Shown in pieces: positions 8,901 through 15,999 of a stretch of 35,084 nt of DNA. Source of the DNA: an uncultured Bacteroidales bacterium. GTDB taxonomy: Bacteria > Bacteroidota > Bacteroidia > Bacteroidales > Paludibacteraceae. The position numbers and the translations under genes were made by a program. Location of the stretch: contig CADCDS010000026.1 in NCBI GenBank assembly GCA_902800215.1, forward strand, positions 1,610 to 36,693, given 5' to 3'. Each line of letters opens with the position of its first letter. Position 1 is the first letter of the stretch. Below the pieces are notes generated by a model. That model was given only the letters and a program-made list of their open reading frames with translations, was not told the origin of the DNA and did no database searches.

Positions 8901-11710
8901 CGATTGGTAACAATGCATTCTATGGGATGGACATTGTAACCGTTACGAATCCGAGTACCCTGAAAACCATTGGTTCAACGGCCTTCTATAGATGCCATCA
9001 ATTAGAGAGTATCAATTTCCCGAACGGTATGACATCTCTCGGTAGTAGCGTGACCGGGCATGGTCCGTTCTATGAATGTACCAGTCTAAAAGCCATCTAC
9101 ATCCCTGCCAGCTTGACGTTTATCAACTCGGATACCTTCTTGCGGTGTTACAGTCTGACCTCTATTGTGGTGGATCCGGCGAATCCAAAGTATGACAGCC
9201 GCGATAACTGTAATGCGATCATTGAAACAGCCACCAATAAGTTATGGTACGGATGCCAGACTACGGTCATTCCGGACGGCGTAAAAACAGTTGCTCAATT
9301 CGCATTTGAGTACCAGCATAATTTGAAATCTATCCGTATTTCCAATACGGTAACCCATTTTGAAACATCTGTATTCAAAGAGTGCGAGAACCTGAAGGAT
9401 ATCTATGTGGAATGGACCACTACTCCTCCGCAGGATATTTTGACAAGTTGGTATGAACACTCGAACCTCGATGCTACGATCACTATCCATGTACCGTGCG
9501 GCTACGAGAGTCTCTATAGTTCTTCCACGGTTTGGAACCGGTACCAGATTGTGGACGACCACCTCAAGGGCGGCATGTGTGGTGCGCAAGGATCGAACCA
9601 GACATGGATGCTCTCCTGTGACGGTCATTTGGACATCAAAGGTATCGGTGCAATGGCGGATTACAGTGCCGGCGGCGCTCCGTGGAACGAGCACAAAGAT
9701 GCGATTCATACCGTCACGCTTGCGGATGGAATCAATACCATCGGTGAGAATGCCTTCGCCGGTTTTACTAACTTGACGGATATCAATGCGCCGTGGACGG
9801 ACAATATCCCTGTCCTTCCGGCAAGCAACAATCCGCAGGCGTCCGTTACGCTCCATGTGCCCTGTATAGCTACCGGTGCATATCAAACGGCAGATGGCTG
9901 GAAAGACTATACTATCACACCCGAATACACCGCTTCCGGTACGTGCGGCGCACAGGGAGACAATATTACATGGACCTACTGTGACGGTGTCCTTACTATC
10001 AGCGGAACGGGAGAGATGGCGGATTGGTTCAACAATACCGCTAATATACCATGGTACTCCTATAGAGAATCCATTACTTCCCTTGTCATAGAAGATGGAG
10101 TCACGACGATCGGAAGATATGCGTTCTATAATTGCTCCAATCTAACTTCCGTGACCATCCCTCCGTCAATCACGTTAAGTGGTAATGAAGCTTTCTGTAA
10201 TTGTTATGCAATTGAGTCGCTTTATATCACCGATTTGGCGGCATGGTGTAGTATCTATTTTAATGGGAGTGAGTCCAATCCTTTCAATATCGATGATCTG
10301 TTTGGAACTCCTTCACCCGAAGAAAGAACCCTATATGTGAATGGCACCAAAGTGACGACCCTGACCTTCCCTGACGGCGTTACTTCAATCGGCGATCGTG
10401 CGTTCCTTGGCGTCACCAGTATTACGGACATTCAGTTCAATCAGGTCACTACTATTGGTCAACATGCATTTGCCAGATGTAATGGATTGACCGATGTTAC
10501 CATTCCGGAGGGAGTTATCAATATTTATTTCTCGGCATTCCATGATTGTACTCAACTGCGATCCATGTCTATACCGGCAACATTATCAAGCACTTCGGGG
10601 TGGTCAATGATGTATAACTGTATGGCACTAACGGACTTCTATGTGCATTGGACAGAAAACATACCTACGTGGATGGGTTATACCAATAAATCTCCGCAAA
10701 CAGATATTACTCTCCATGTGCCGTGCGGAACGGAAGAATTATACAACGCCGCAAACGGCTGGAACGGCTATACGATTGTAAACGAAATGCTTGCTTCAGG
10801 TACGTGTGGAGCAGAGGGCGACAACCTCACTTGGACATTGTGTGACAGTACGCTCACCATCAGCGGAACGGGCGCAATGGCGAATTATCCGGCATTGAAT
10901 ATGCCATGGAAAGACTATAGAACATCCATTACATCTGTTATCATCTCCGAAGGAGTGACGACTATCGGAGCATATGCGTTCAGTGGCTGTTCGCATCTAA
11001 CCTCTCTGACCGTTCCTTCGTCTCTCACCTCTGTGGGGCAGAATGCATTTACCAGCTGTTGGGCGATGGAGTCGGTCTATATCTCCGATCTGGAGGCCTG
11101 GTGCAACATCGATTTTGGTACATACGACTCTTCCCCGTTCAGCCGCAATGGTTACCTTATTTATGTGGGAGGCGGAGACCTGTATGTGAATGGAACCAAA
11201 GTGACAACCTTGACTATCCCGGACGGCATCACGGAAATCAAGCATCATGCTTTCTACGGTTTTGCAGGCATTACGTCCATTGATTTCAATCAGGTTACCT
11301 CTATAGGCAATGAGGCATTCAATGGGTGCCACGGTTTGAGTGAAGTCACTATTCCGGAAGGCGTAACTGCAATCGGGCAATACGGATTCGCATATTGTTC
11401 CCATCTGCAGTCTATATCGATACCGGCATCGGTATCCTCTTTGGGAACCTCGATGCTGGCGGCCAATAATATGCTGACGGATATCCATGTGCATTGGACG
11501 GAGAATATACCGGCTTGGCCGGAAAATTTCACCAAGAAAAACCCGCAGTCGAGTATTACCCTCCATATACCGTGTGCAGCGATAGAATTGTACCAAGACG
11601 CAGATGGTTGGAAAGACTATACCCTTGAAAGCGAAGGCGGACCATTTACCATCACCGTCACGACGGATGATGCAAGCATGGGAGACGTAAGTATTACGGT
11701 GAACCCGTAA
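5954..11710 (+). CDS. Giant BspA-like leucine-rich-repeat surface protein with InlB-type B-repeats
   Basis: A 1918-residue exported protein with a signal peptide at about 1-28 (ATG at codon 3 is an alternative start). Residues about 30-380 hold five InlB/Listeria-Bacteroides-type beta repeats, for example VTLTVTSNN followed by GYHFVQWSDGNT. Then come six modules beginning near 383, 680, 929, 1205, 1327 and 1614. Each opens with a CG-x-W-x-L-I-G-G-M signature, continues with LRR_5 (BspA) repeats such as LTSVTIPSSVTSIG-AF, and ends with a L-HVPCG cap. InlB repeats also sit between the first modules. BspA-type LRRs usually bind host or matrix ligands. The protein has no sorting tail. It stops after half of another B-repeat (FTITVTTDDASMGDVSI), whose missing half resembles the mature start of the next protein. 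First gene of a four-gene operon. Confidence 0.9.
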   Translation: MYMTRRLHRIVLLLALLVGGAGMNYVQAAKVTLTVQASPSSYGQVRIGTNAWSSSTQLQTATGAKPTISAQANSGYRFTKWNDNNTNASRQITIGNSNVTYTAYFEPNTVTLTVTSNNTNYGTVTGGGTYNYGTSVTIKATPKAGYHFVQWSDGNTTASRSITATANASYQATFAINQYTIKFVNNGTTLQTLTVNHGVKPSYTGSTPTKTATAQYTYTFSGWSPTIVAATADATYTAQFSSTVRSYTIRFLNGSSVLQSSSVKYGTTPSYTGTTPTKSATAQYTYTFSGWSPTIYAVNKAQDYTAQFSSTVRSYKITGASANTAMGTVSGTATKQYNQTVTLTATPKSCYKFVQWNDGNTSNPRTVTVQGTATYTATFEETISGTCGTYVNWYFNECTGALRIVGAGAMTNYSSYSDVPWYTYRESITSVSIANTVTTLGSYVFDNYSNLTSVSLGTGITFIGNYAFCNCDKLTSITIPTSVTSIGTDAFYNCSALTSLTIPSSVTSIKAYAFYYCTGLTSITIPTSVTSMGNYVCGGCSKLTDIYVSWTTAEAMPAWNNFTNKSPQSSITLHVPCGSGDLYRAANGWKDYTMQGSGTSNYTLTVKSNNSAIGTVQIDDDAAGTTVTKSVHCEDTHTLTATGIGCHYFVQWNDGNTENPRKVGISANKTYTATFAEGLGGGTCGTNVTWYLDCNGVLTISGTGAMTNYNSANMPWDALKNDIKSVVINSGVTSIGNYAFYNCINLTSVTIPSTVTTIRPDAFENCTSLTSVTIPSSVTSIGYYAFLNSGLTDIYVSWTTAEAIPSWSSMTQASQADNITLHVPCGSAEYYLAKAGWKTYTIRGGCNTTYTLTVASNNSAYGLVQMDNGTLTASISEQVYTDDSHRITAVPVDVCHRFVQWNDGNTDNPRTVMPNTNTTYTATFTNQPYSGTCGTNLTWVLECDSTLRISGTGEMANLSSGYQPWYSIANLIKHVVIEEGVTSIGNNAFYGMDIVTVTNPSTLKTIGSTAFYRCHQLESINFPNGMTSLGSSVTGHGPFYECTSLKAIYIPASLTFINSDTFLRCYSLTSIVVDPANPKYDSRDNCNAIIETATNKLWYGCQTTVIPDGVKTVAQFAFEYQHNLKSIRISNTVTHFETSVFKECENLKDIYVEWTTTPPQDILTSWYEHSNLDATITIHVPCGYESLYSSSTVWNRYQIVDDHLKGGMCGAQGSNQTWMLSCDGHLDIKGIGAMADYSAGGAPWNEHKDAIHTVTLADGINTIGENAFAGFTNLTDINAPWTDNIPVLPASNNPQASVTLHVPCIATGAYQTADGWKDYTITPEYTASGTCGAQGDNITWTYCDGVLTISGTGEMADWFNNTANIPWYSYRESITSLVIEDGVTTIGRYAFYNCSNLTSVTIPPSITLSGNEAFCNCYAIESLYITDLAAWCSIYFNGSESNPFNIDDLFGTPSPEERTLYVNGTKVTTLTFPDGVTSIGDRAFLGVTSITDIQFNQVTTIGQHAFARCNGLTDVTIPEGVINIYFSAFHDCTQLRSMSIPATLSSTSGWSMMYNCMALTDFYVHWTENIPTWMGYTNKSPQTDITLHVPCGTEELYNAANGWNGYTIVNEMLASGTCGAEGDNLTWTLCDSTLTISGTGAMANYPALNMPWKDYRTSITSVIISEGVTTIGAYAFSGCSHLTSLTVPSSLTSVGQNAFTSCWAMESVYISDLEAWCNIDFGTYDSSPFSRNGYLIYVGGGDLYVNGTKVTTLTIPDGITEIKHHAFYGFAGITSIDFNQVTSIGNEAFNGCHGLSEVTIPEGVTAIGQYGFAYCSHLQSISIPASVSSLGTSMLAANNMLTDIHVHWTENIPAWPENFTKKNPQSSITLHIPCAAIELYQDADGWKDYTLESEGGPFTITVTTDDASMGDVSITVNP

Positions 11711-11745
11711 ATTTGATATTTAAAATTTGATATTTGAAATTTTTT
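11711..11745 (+). repeat. 7-bp tandem array (ATTTGAT type) between operon genes 1 and 2
   Basis: Five contiguous heptamers begin directly after the stop codon: ATTTGAT, ATTTAAA, ATTTGAT, ATTTGAA, ATTTTTT. The next start codon is 35 bp further on. No promoter or terminator is visible, consistent with read-through. Confidence 0.65.
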
Positions 11746-11779
11746 AAAATATTAACAATAATTAACACACCAAATTATT

Positions 11780-12313
11780 ATGAAAAAATTATTCGTAGTG
11801 CTCTGCGCAAGCCTCGTATGCGCAATGAATGTATTTGCTCAAGCAACTCCGGCTTCGGACAGTAAGAATGTAGATTGCGGTAGCTCCGTAACCATCACCG
11901 CTACCCCGGCAACAGGTTTCCACTTCGTACAATGGGAAGATGATGCCACCGCACCCGCTACACGTACGATCTCTAACATCAAAGATGCGACGCTCAAGAA
12001 CTACAAGGCTATCTTCGCAGCCGACGAAACGGTTGTTGACCCATCTATCGACCCGGGTGTAGATTTCCCTGTAGCACACGGAACAACCCTGCACCTCACG
12101 CCGCACACCGATGATGACTGTCAGGAGTTCGTACACTGGAGCGACATCACCGATCCGACAGATCCGAACTACGCAGCTAACCCGCGTGACTTCGAGTACT
12201 ACGGTGTACTGCCGACCTTCACCGCAGTCTTCCAGACCAAAGTCTTCACCGTTACTGCAACTGCTGACGACAACACCCAAGGTAGCGTAACCGTTACTCC
12301 AATTGTGCCCTAA
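11780..12313 (+). CDS. Small secreted protein of InlB-type half-repeats
   Basis: 177 residues with a clear signal peptide (1-20, ending NVFA). The mature N-terminus begins with the second half of an InlB-type repeat (VDCGSSVTITATP then GFHFVQWEDD, residues 31-79). A divergent repeat follows (98-153, with HGTTLHLTP and EFVHWSD). The protein ends with the first half of another repeat (FTVTATADDNTQGSVTVTP, 156-174). It thus has complementary half-domains at its two ends. There is no sorting tail, membrane anchor or lipobox. It lies 69 bp after the giant BspA-like gene with no promoter between. Inferred role: a linker or adaptor bridging neighbouring surface proteins. I know no characterised homologue. 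Confidence 0.8.
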   Translation: MKKLFVVLCASLVCAMNVFAQATPASDSKNVDCGSSVTITATPATGFHFVQWEDDATAPATRTISNIKDATLKNYKAIFAADETVVDPSIDPGVDFPVAHGTTLHLTPHTDDDCQEFVHWSDITDPTDPNYAANPRDFEYYGVLPTFTAVFQTKVFTVTATADDNTQGSVTVTPIVP

Positions 12314-12322
12314 GAGAAGAAA

Positions 12323-12360
12323 CGTTAAATCGTTAAAACGTTAAAACGTTAAATCGTTTT
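12323..12360 (+). repeat. 8-bp tandem array (CGTTAAAA type) between operon genes 2 and 3
   Basis: Units CGTTAAAT, CGTTAAAA, CGTTAAAA, CGTTAAAT, CGTTTT fill the gap. The last partial unit overlaps the proposed TTG start of the next gene. Confidence 0.75.
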
Positions 12361-13138
12361 GCGGCGTAGGTTGCTATACATATTATTCCTGGCTCTCAGT
12401 GTGCCGATAATGGCCATTGATGTGCCGTGCGGAACGTGGATCGAACTACGGGCCACCACCTCTGTCGAAGACTGGCATTTTGACCATTGGAACGACGGAG
12501 ATACCTCTGCCGTGCGGCAGGTCGAAGTGACGGCCGATGCACATTACGTGGCGTATTTCGCGCCTAACTGCGGGGATTACCCGGCTTTGCCTGTCGTCGC
12601 GCTCTACGACTGGCTTATCATGCTGGATATGCGGTCGATTAATTCGATGGGGTATTACTTCGACGAAGAAGCCGTGACGTGGTACCGTGTCCGTGGAGCG
12701 CCGGATAAACTAACCGATGGTGCGTCCGCTGACGATGAACGCATGGGTACAGGTTATTACCTAACCATCGACCAGTCCTTCTTGGGTACAGGCGATTACT
12801 ATGCGTCCGTCGATGTGAGCGGCAGTCCGTCCGGCGTTCTGTGTACCGACCTCATGCGGTCCCTTATCGTCCATTATGCCTCTTCGGCTGCTCCGGCTCC
12901 GCCTTTCTTAGAGCCTACGATGGTTCGGCCGAGCGAACAGCAACGGCTGCTGAGGCTTAACCCGGATTATCCGACAACGGTCACCATCTATGACATCGCC
13001 GGACATCGTCTGGAGTGCCTTGAAACGAAAGAGACCGATCGGCTAATCCTCTATGCGCAACCAATACCGGGTTGCTATCAAGTCGTCGTCCAAAACGGCG
13101 ACATCCAAACCGTATTGCGATATATCGTAATAAAGTGA
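12359..13138 (+). CDS. Secreted protein with N-terminal InlB half-repeat and T9SS-like sorting tail
   Basis: 259 residues from a TTG start. The RRR n-region and hydrophobic core that follow make a good signal peptide (1-19); the first in-frame ATG (12410) would remove it. The mature protein starts directly in the second half of an InlB-type repeat (DVPCGTWIEL, then HFDHWNDGDTSAVRQVEV, residues 21-69). A domain without recognised homology spans about 75-180 (VTWYRVRG, GTGYYLTIDQ, GTGDYYASVDV). The last 65 residues (TVTIYDIAGHRL and a YQVVV-NG--Q-VLRYIV strand set) resemble a type A sorting domain. It may be the anchored member to which the two preceding proteins attach. The stop codon lies in a heptamer array. 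Confidence 0.78.
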   Translation: MRRRLLYILFLALSVPIMAIDVPCGTWIELRATTSVEDWHFDHWNDGDTSAVRQVEVTADAHYVAYFAPNCGDYPALPVVALYDWLIMLDMRSINSMGYYFDEEAVTWYRVRGAPDKLTDGASADDERMGTGYYLTIDQSFLGTGDYYASVDVSGSPSGVLCTDLMRSLIVHYASSAAPAPPFLEPTMVRPSEQQRLLRLNPDYPTTVTIYDIAGHRLECLETKETDRLILYAQPIPGCYQVVVQNGDIQTVLRYIVIK

Positions 13139-13159
13139 AAAGTGAAAAATGAAAATTGA
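13132..13159 (+). repeat. 7-bp tandem array (AAAGTGA type) spanning a stop and the next start
   Basis: Units AAAGTGA, AAAGTGA, AAAATGA, AAATTGA. The stop of gene 3 (13136-13138) is in the first unit and the ATG of gene 4 (13149) is in the third, so unit gain or loss would alter the intergenic spacing. Confidence 0.75.
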
Positions 13160-14099
13160 AAGGATACATAGAATAGTTGGCTTGTGGATGGTGCTTCTTT
13201 CACCTTTCACCTTTCACCTTTCACCTTGCTTGGCACAAACCTCCATGCTCTCGATTGGTGTGCGTGGCGGCGGGCAGACGTATCTGCCTACTGCTGCGGT
13301 CGGAGCAACAGGGGAGGTGAGACCAGGTATAGGGGGAGCTGGGGCATTGGACGTGCGCTATACTTATTATGGAGCGGTAGGCGCACAAGTGGAACTGGGT
13401 TTCGGTATCGGCGCCGGTTTCGGATACGGAGCCGCTTCGCTGAAAGGCACGAATACGGATACCTATTCGAATACGGACTATCTGGGGAACAAGATGGACT
13501 ATACCGTTACCTCCGCGTTCACCCAGACCGACCGCTTTGCGAAGGTCGATGCATCGTTGCTGTTCGCGATGCGGTTTGGCGGCGTGACGCTCAATATAGG
13601 ACCGCGGTTCATGATGCCATTGTCGGCTACCCGTACTTTGACGGTCAACGAGGCGAACATCGATGCGTATTATCCCGCTTATGATGTGCATGTGGTGAAC
13701 CGGCAGATCACCGGTTATCTCCCTACGCCGTACACGGACACGCGTGCTTCGAACCTTCCGCGAATGAATGTGTTAGTGGCCGCCGAGATCGGATATGAGT
13801 GGCGCTTCAACCGGCATGCCTTGGGTGTGCAGCTCTTTGCTGAGGCTGCGGTGTGGAGCAAACAATCTTCAATCTCCAATGTCCAATCTCCAATCATTAG
13901 CGTTGCTCCCATCAGCAACGCTAATGACCCCGTTCCGGTAGTTACTGTCGGTTCAGTGGAGTCGTTTGTCGCCCATCGCCGGTACCTCGACTTCGGTATC
14001 CGTGCCTATTACGCATTTAATATAGAGCATGTGGTTGAACACCGCTTCAAACCTCGCGGTGACACCCGTAATCACAGAAATAGATATTATTGGTGGTAA
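13149..14099 (+). CDS. Outer-membrane beta-barrel-like protein with heptamer repeats in its signal peptide
   Basis: 316 residues. The signal peptide (1-30, ending CLAQ) is partly encoded by four perfect TTTCACC heptamers. The mature part alternates polar and aromatic/aliphatic residues in strand-like blocks (SIGVRGGGQTYLP, GALDVRYTYYGAVGAQVELGFGIG, VTLNIGPRFMMPLS, NVLVAAEIGYEWRF, LDFGIRAYYAFNIEH) and ends in RYYWW. This fits an outer-membrane barrel of the porin-family/OmpA-like type. A probable exposed loop near residues 238-260 is encoded by five CAATCTC-type heptamers followed by a perfect 14-bp inverted repeat. Last gene of the operon, followed by a terminator. It may export or anchor the preceding surface proteins, which is inference. 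Confidence 0.78.
   Translation: MKIERIHRIVGLWMVLLSPFTFHLSPCLAQTSMLSIGVRGGGQTYLPTAAVGATGEVRPGIGGAGALDVRYTYYGAVGAQVELGFGIGAGFGYGAASLKGTNTDTYSNTDYLGNKMDYTVTSAFTQTDRFAKVDASLLFAMRFGGVTLNIGPRFMMPLSATRTLTVNEANIDAYYPAYDVHVVNRQITGYLPTPYTDTRASNLPRMNVLVAAEIGYEWRFNRHALGVQLFAEAAVWSKQSSISNVQSPIISVAPISNANDPVPVVTVGSVESFVAHRRYLDFGIRAYYAFNIEHVVEHRFKPRGDTRNHRNRYYWW
13198..13225 (+). repeat. Four perfect TTTCACC heptamers inside a signal-peptide coding region
   Basis: Four identical 7-bp units in tandem. Seven is not a multiple of three, so gain or loss of one or two units shifts the frame and would truncate the barrel protein. Confidence 0.9.
13863..13897 (+). repeat. CAATCTC-type heptamer array inside the barrel gene
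   Basis: Five units: CAATCTT, CAATCTC, CAATGTC, CAATCTC, CAATCAT. They encode part of a Ser/Asn/Gln-rich probable loop (SSISNVQSPII). Confidence 0.8.
13894..13927. repeat. Perfect 14-bp inverted repeat within the barrel gene
   Basis: TCATTAGCGTTGCT (13894-13907) and its exact reverse complement (13914-13927) surround a 6-nt loop. There is no T run after it, and it lies in frame inside a CDS, so it is not an ordinary terminator. Confidence 0.9.
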
Positions 14100-14142
14100 A
14101 TAATATCAAACCGTATAGAGGTTATGGGTTACGGGTTACAGG

Positions 14143-14169
14143 AAAAGTGCTCTTTGGGGCACTTTTTTT
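14143..14169 (+). terminator. Intrinsic terminator (AAAGTGC/GCACTTT)
   Basis: The same stem, loop and T run as the terminator at 4387-4414, after a different gene. Confidence 0.85.
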
Positions 14170-14217
14170 GTGCTTTTTCTTGCGCAATTCAAAAAAATAA
14201 ACAAATATTTGTCGTAT

Positions 14218-14257
14218 CTTCGAGGGCACCGACACGGCAAGCCGTCCCACCTCGAAG
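14218..14257. other. Nested inverted-repeat element of unknown function
   Basis: The outer arms CTTCGAGG (14218-14225) and CCTCGAAG (14250-14257) enclose an inner perfect hairpin, ACGGC-AA-GCCGT (14234-14245). It is not followed by a T run. Confidence 0.6.
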
Positions 14258-14335
14258 CTACGCTCGCATCCTTGTGCGAATAGCAAGTATTTCCCGCTAA
14301 AATCTTAAATAAATTTAATTTTTATCGTTAAATCC

Positions 14336-14366
14336 TTGCGTATTCCAAATATTTGTTGTACCTTTG
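14336..14366 (+). promoter_or_regulatory. Bacteroidetes-type promoter of the second ATPase gene
   Basis: TTG (14336-14338), a 20-bp spacer and TACCTTTG (14359-14366). The start codon is at 14431. Confidence 0.78.
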
Positions 14367-14430
14367 CAGCGAATTTTAAAAAATGTAATGGTCATTTCCG
14401 AAATGGCGATTACAAAAACACAAACACATT

Positions 14431-15744
14431 ATGCAATTCTTTGATAGAATAAGGGAGACAGAGTCCCTACGGCAAATTCAGCAATTATCGCTGCAACACG
14501 CGCAGTTCACGGTATTAACCGGCAGAAGACGTATCGGAAAAACGTCTCTCGTCTTCCATGCGTATCAGGAACCTTTTCTGTATTTCTTTGTGAGCAAAAA
14601 AGCGGAAAGTGAATTATGCGAGGCATACCAAAAGGAAATGGCAGATATGTTGGGAATTCCTATGCTTGGTCGGGTTACGCGTTTTGCGGACATCTTTGAA
14701 TACCTGATGCAACTCGCCAAACAACGCCCCATCACCCTGTTCATCGATGAGTTTCAGGAGTTCCTAAAAGTAAATCCTTCCGTATATAGCGACATGCAGA
14801 AGAGTTGGGATCTTAACAAAGAGCAGGCACACATCAACCTCATCGTCGGAGGTTCGGTGCAATCAATGATTCATAAGATCTTTGAGGATAAGAAAGAACC
14901 CCTTTATAATCGTCACACGACGATGATGAAACTCAATCGCTTCACTCCCTCGGTGCTCAAAGAGATTCTATCTGCTCACCATCCGGATTATACACCCGAT
15001 GATTTGTTGGCACTGTATAGTTTTACAGGAGGCGTCGCAAAATACGTTGAACTACTAATGGATAAAGGGGCTGTCACGCGGCAGCAGATGATAGAGACTA
15101 TCGTGCAACCTGATTCGGTCTTCTTGGCTGAAGGAAAAAACCTGCTGATTGAGGAGTTCGGAAAAGACTATGGCATCTATTTCTCCATTCTTTCGGCAAT
15201 TGCAACCGGGCACAGTCAGCGCAGTCAGATTGAGGATATCCTCGGCAAAGAGATAGGCGGGTATCTGACCATGTTGGAGGATACTTATGGCATCATCCGC
15301 AAGCATAAACCGATGTTTGCTACCACCAATAGCAATGTGCGCTACCGACTTGACGATAATTTTCTCACTTTCTGGTTTCGGTTCATTTTCAAGTACAACT
15401 ACATGTTGGAGATAGATGCGTTTGAGGCATTGCGCGAAATCATAGAACGCGATTACGAGACGTTCTCCGGTAAGATGCTGGAGCGCTATTTCAAAGACCT
15501 GCTCATCGAATCGAAGCAGTTTACGCAAATAGACAACTGGTGGAGCCGGAACGGAGAAGACGAAATTGATATTATCGCGATCAATGAACTGACGAAACAA
15601 GCCTCGTTCTATGAGGTAAAACGCAATGAGCACGAATTGGATATGCTGCTTCTCGAGCAGCGCAAGGATACATTCCTTGTCGCCACGCGCCAACTGAAGA
15701 AATACGCCATTTCTATTATCGGACTATCCCTGAATGATATGTAA
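14431..15744 (+). CDS. AAA ATPase with DUF234-type nuclease-like C-terminus
   Basis: 437 residues. Walker A is GRRRIGKTS (about 31-39) and Walker B is ITLFIDEFQ (101-109), as in archaeal-type ATPases. The central part resembles a winged-helix region (LSAIATGHSQRSQIEDILG). The C-terminal 90 residues carry DEIDIIAIN followed by FYEVKR (about 376-398), the acidic and E-x-K pattern of a PD-(D/E)xK fold found in DUF234 proteins. A DNA transaction or defence-type role is conceivable, but the family has no settled function. Length and motifs look intact. Monocistronic, with its own promoter and terminator. Confidence 0.88.
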   Translation: MQFFDRIRETESLRQIQQLSLQHAQFTVLTGRRRIGKTSLVFHAYQEPFLYFFVSKKAESELCEAYQKEMADMLGIPMLGRVTRFADIFEYLMQLAKQRPITLFIDEFQEFLKVNPSVYSDMQKSWDLNKEQAHINLIVGGSVQSMIHKIFEDKKEPLYNRHTTMMKLNRFTPSVLKEILSAHHPDYTPDDLLALYSFTGGVAKYVELLMDKGAVTRQQMIETIVQPDSVFLAEGKNLLIEEFGKDYGIYFSILSAIATGHSQRSQIEDILGKEIGGYLTMLEDTYGIIRKHKPMFATTNSNVRYRLDDNFLTFWFRFIFKYNYMLEIDAFEALREIIERDYETFSGKMLERYFKDLLIESKQFTQIDNWWSRNGEDEIDIIAINELTKQASFYEVKRNEHELDMLLLEQRKDTFLVATRQLKKYAISIIGLSLNDM

Positions 15745-15767
15745 CAAACTAACTCTTTATTTGTTGT

Positions 15768-15803
15768 TCATCCCTGTCACTCGTGTGATGGGGATGATTT
15801 TTT
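15768..15803 (+). terminator. Intrinsic terminator (TCATCCCTGTCAC family)
   Basis: TCATCCCTGTCAC pairs with GTGATGGGGATGA (13 bp with two G-U pairs) around TCGT, followed by TTTTTT. Near-identical hairpins lie at 23579 and 30068. Confidence 0.85.
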
Positions 15804-15820
15804 AGCACCCATTGGTGACC

Positions 15821-15919
15821 CGTTTTGACACAAAAGTGACGAAAAACGGCTATTTGGGACGAAATTCGGTAAATTTGTACGAATTGAGAGTCGATTTGTA
15901 CGAATTGAGAGTGATATGT
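15821..15919 (+). repeat. 99-bp intergenic repeat, copy 1
   Basis: Identical over 99 bp to 23655-23753. It includes the first two of the three 18-bp activator-type repeats here and the conserved upstream block GTGACGAAAAACGGC, which also occurs at 813-827. Confidence 0.9.
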
Positions 15920-15970
15920 GTCGATTTGTACGAATTGAGAGTGATATGTCAAAAAAAAGTTGTAATTTTG
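15874..15970 (+). promoter_or_regulatory. Activator-type promoter with three direct repeats
   Basis: TTTGTACGAATTGAGAGT occurs at 15874, 15895 and 15925 (spacings 21 and 30 bp). The proximal copy starts exactly 38 bp before TAATTTTG (15963-15970), as at 850-916 and 5855-5921. There is no -33 TTTG. It drives the pair 16000/16470. Confidence 0.78.
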
Positions 15971-15999
15971 CACGCAAAATTGTTCAACAAATAAAAACA

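Larger units (their letters stand above)
14100..14430. other. Intergenic region between the surface operon and the second ATPase
   Basis: In order this holds three GGTTACG-type heptamers (14120-14140), a terminator (14143-14169), a promoter-like but degenerate box (TATCTTCG at 14215), a nested hairpin (14218-14257) and a consensus promoter (14336-14366). No gene was seen in it. Confidence 0.7.

Noticed and set aside
11690-12420. Frameshift or sequencing error splitting one long BspA-like gene into three
   Set aside because: Each downstream ORF has its own complete signal peptide, and the gaps (69 and 45 bp) contain stops and repeats in the connecting frames, so a simple indel cannot rejoin them.
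13894-13927. 14-bp inverted repeat as a terminator
   Set aside because: No T run, and it lies in frame within the barrel gene, 170 bp before its stop.
15916-15999. Upstream start extending the small protein before the C10 peptidase
   Set aside because: It lies upstream of and across the -7 box (15963-15970), and the extension would bury the signal peptide.
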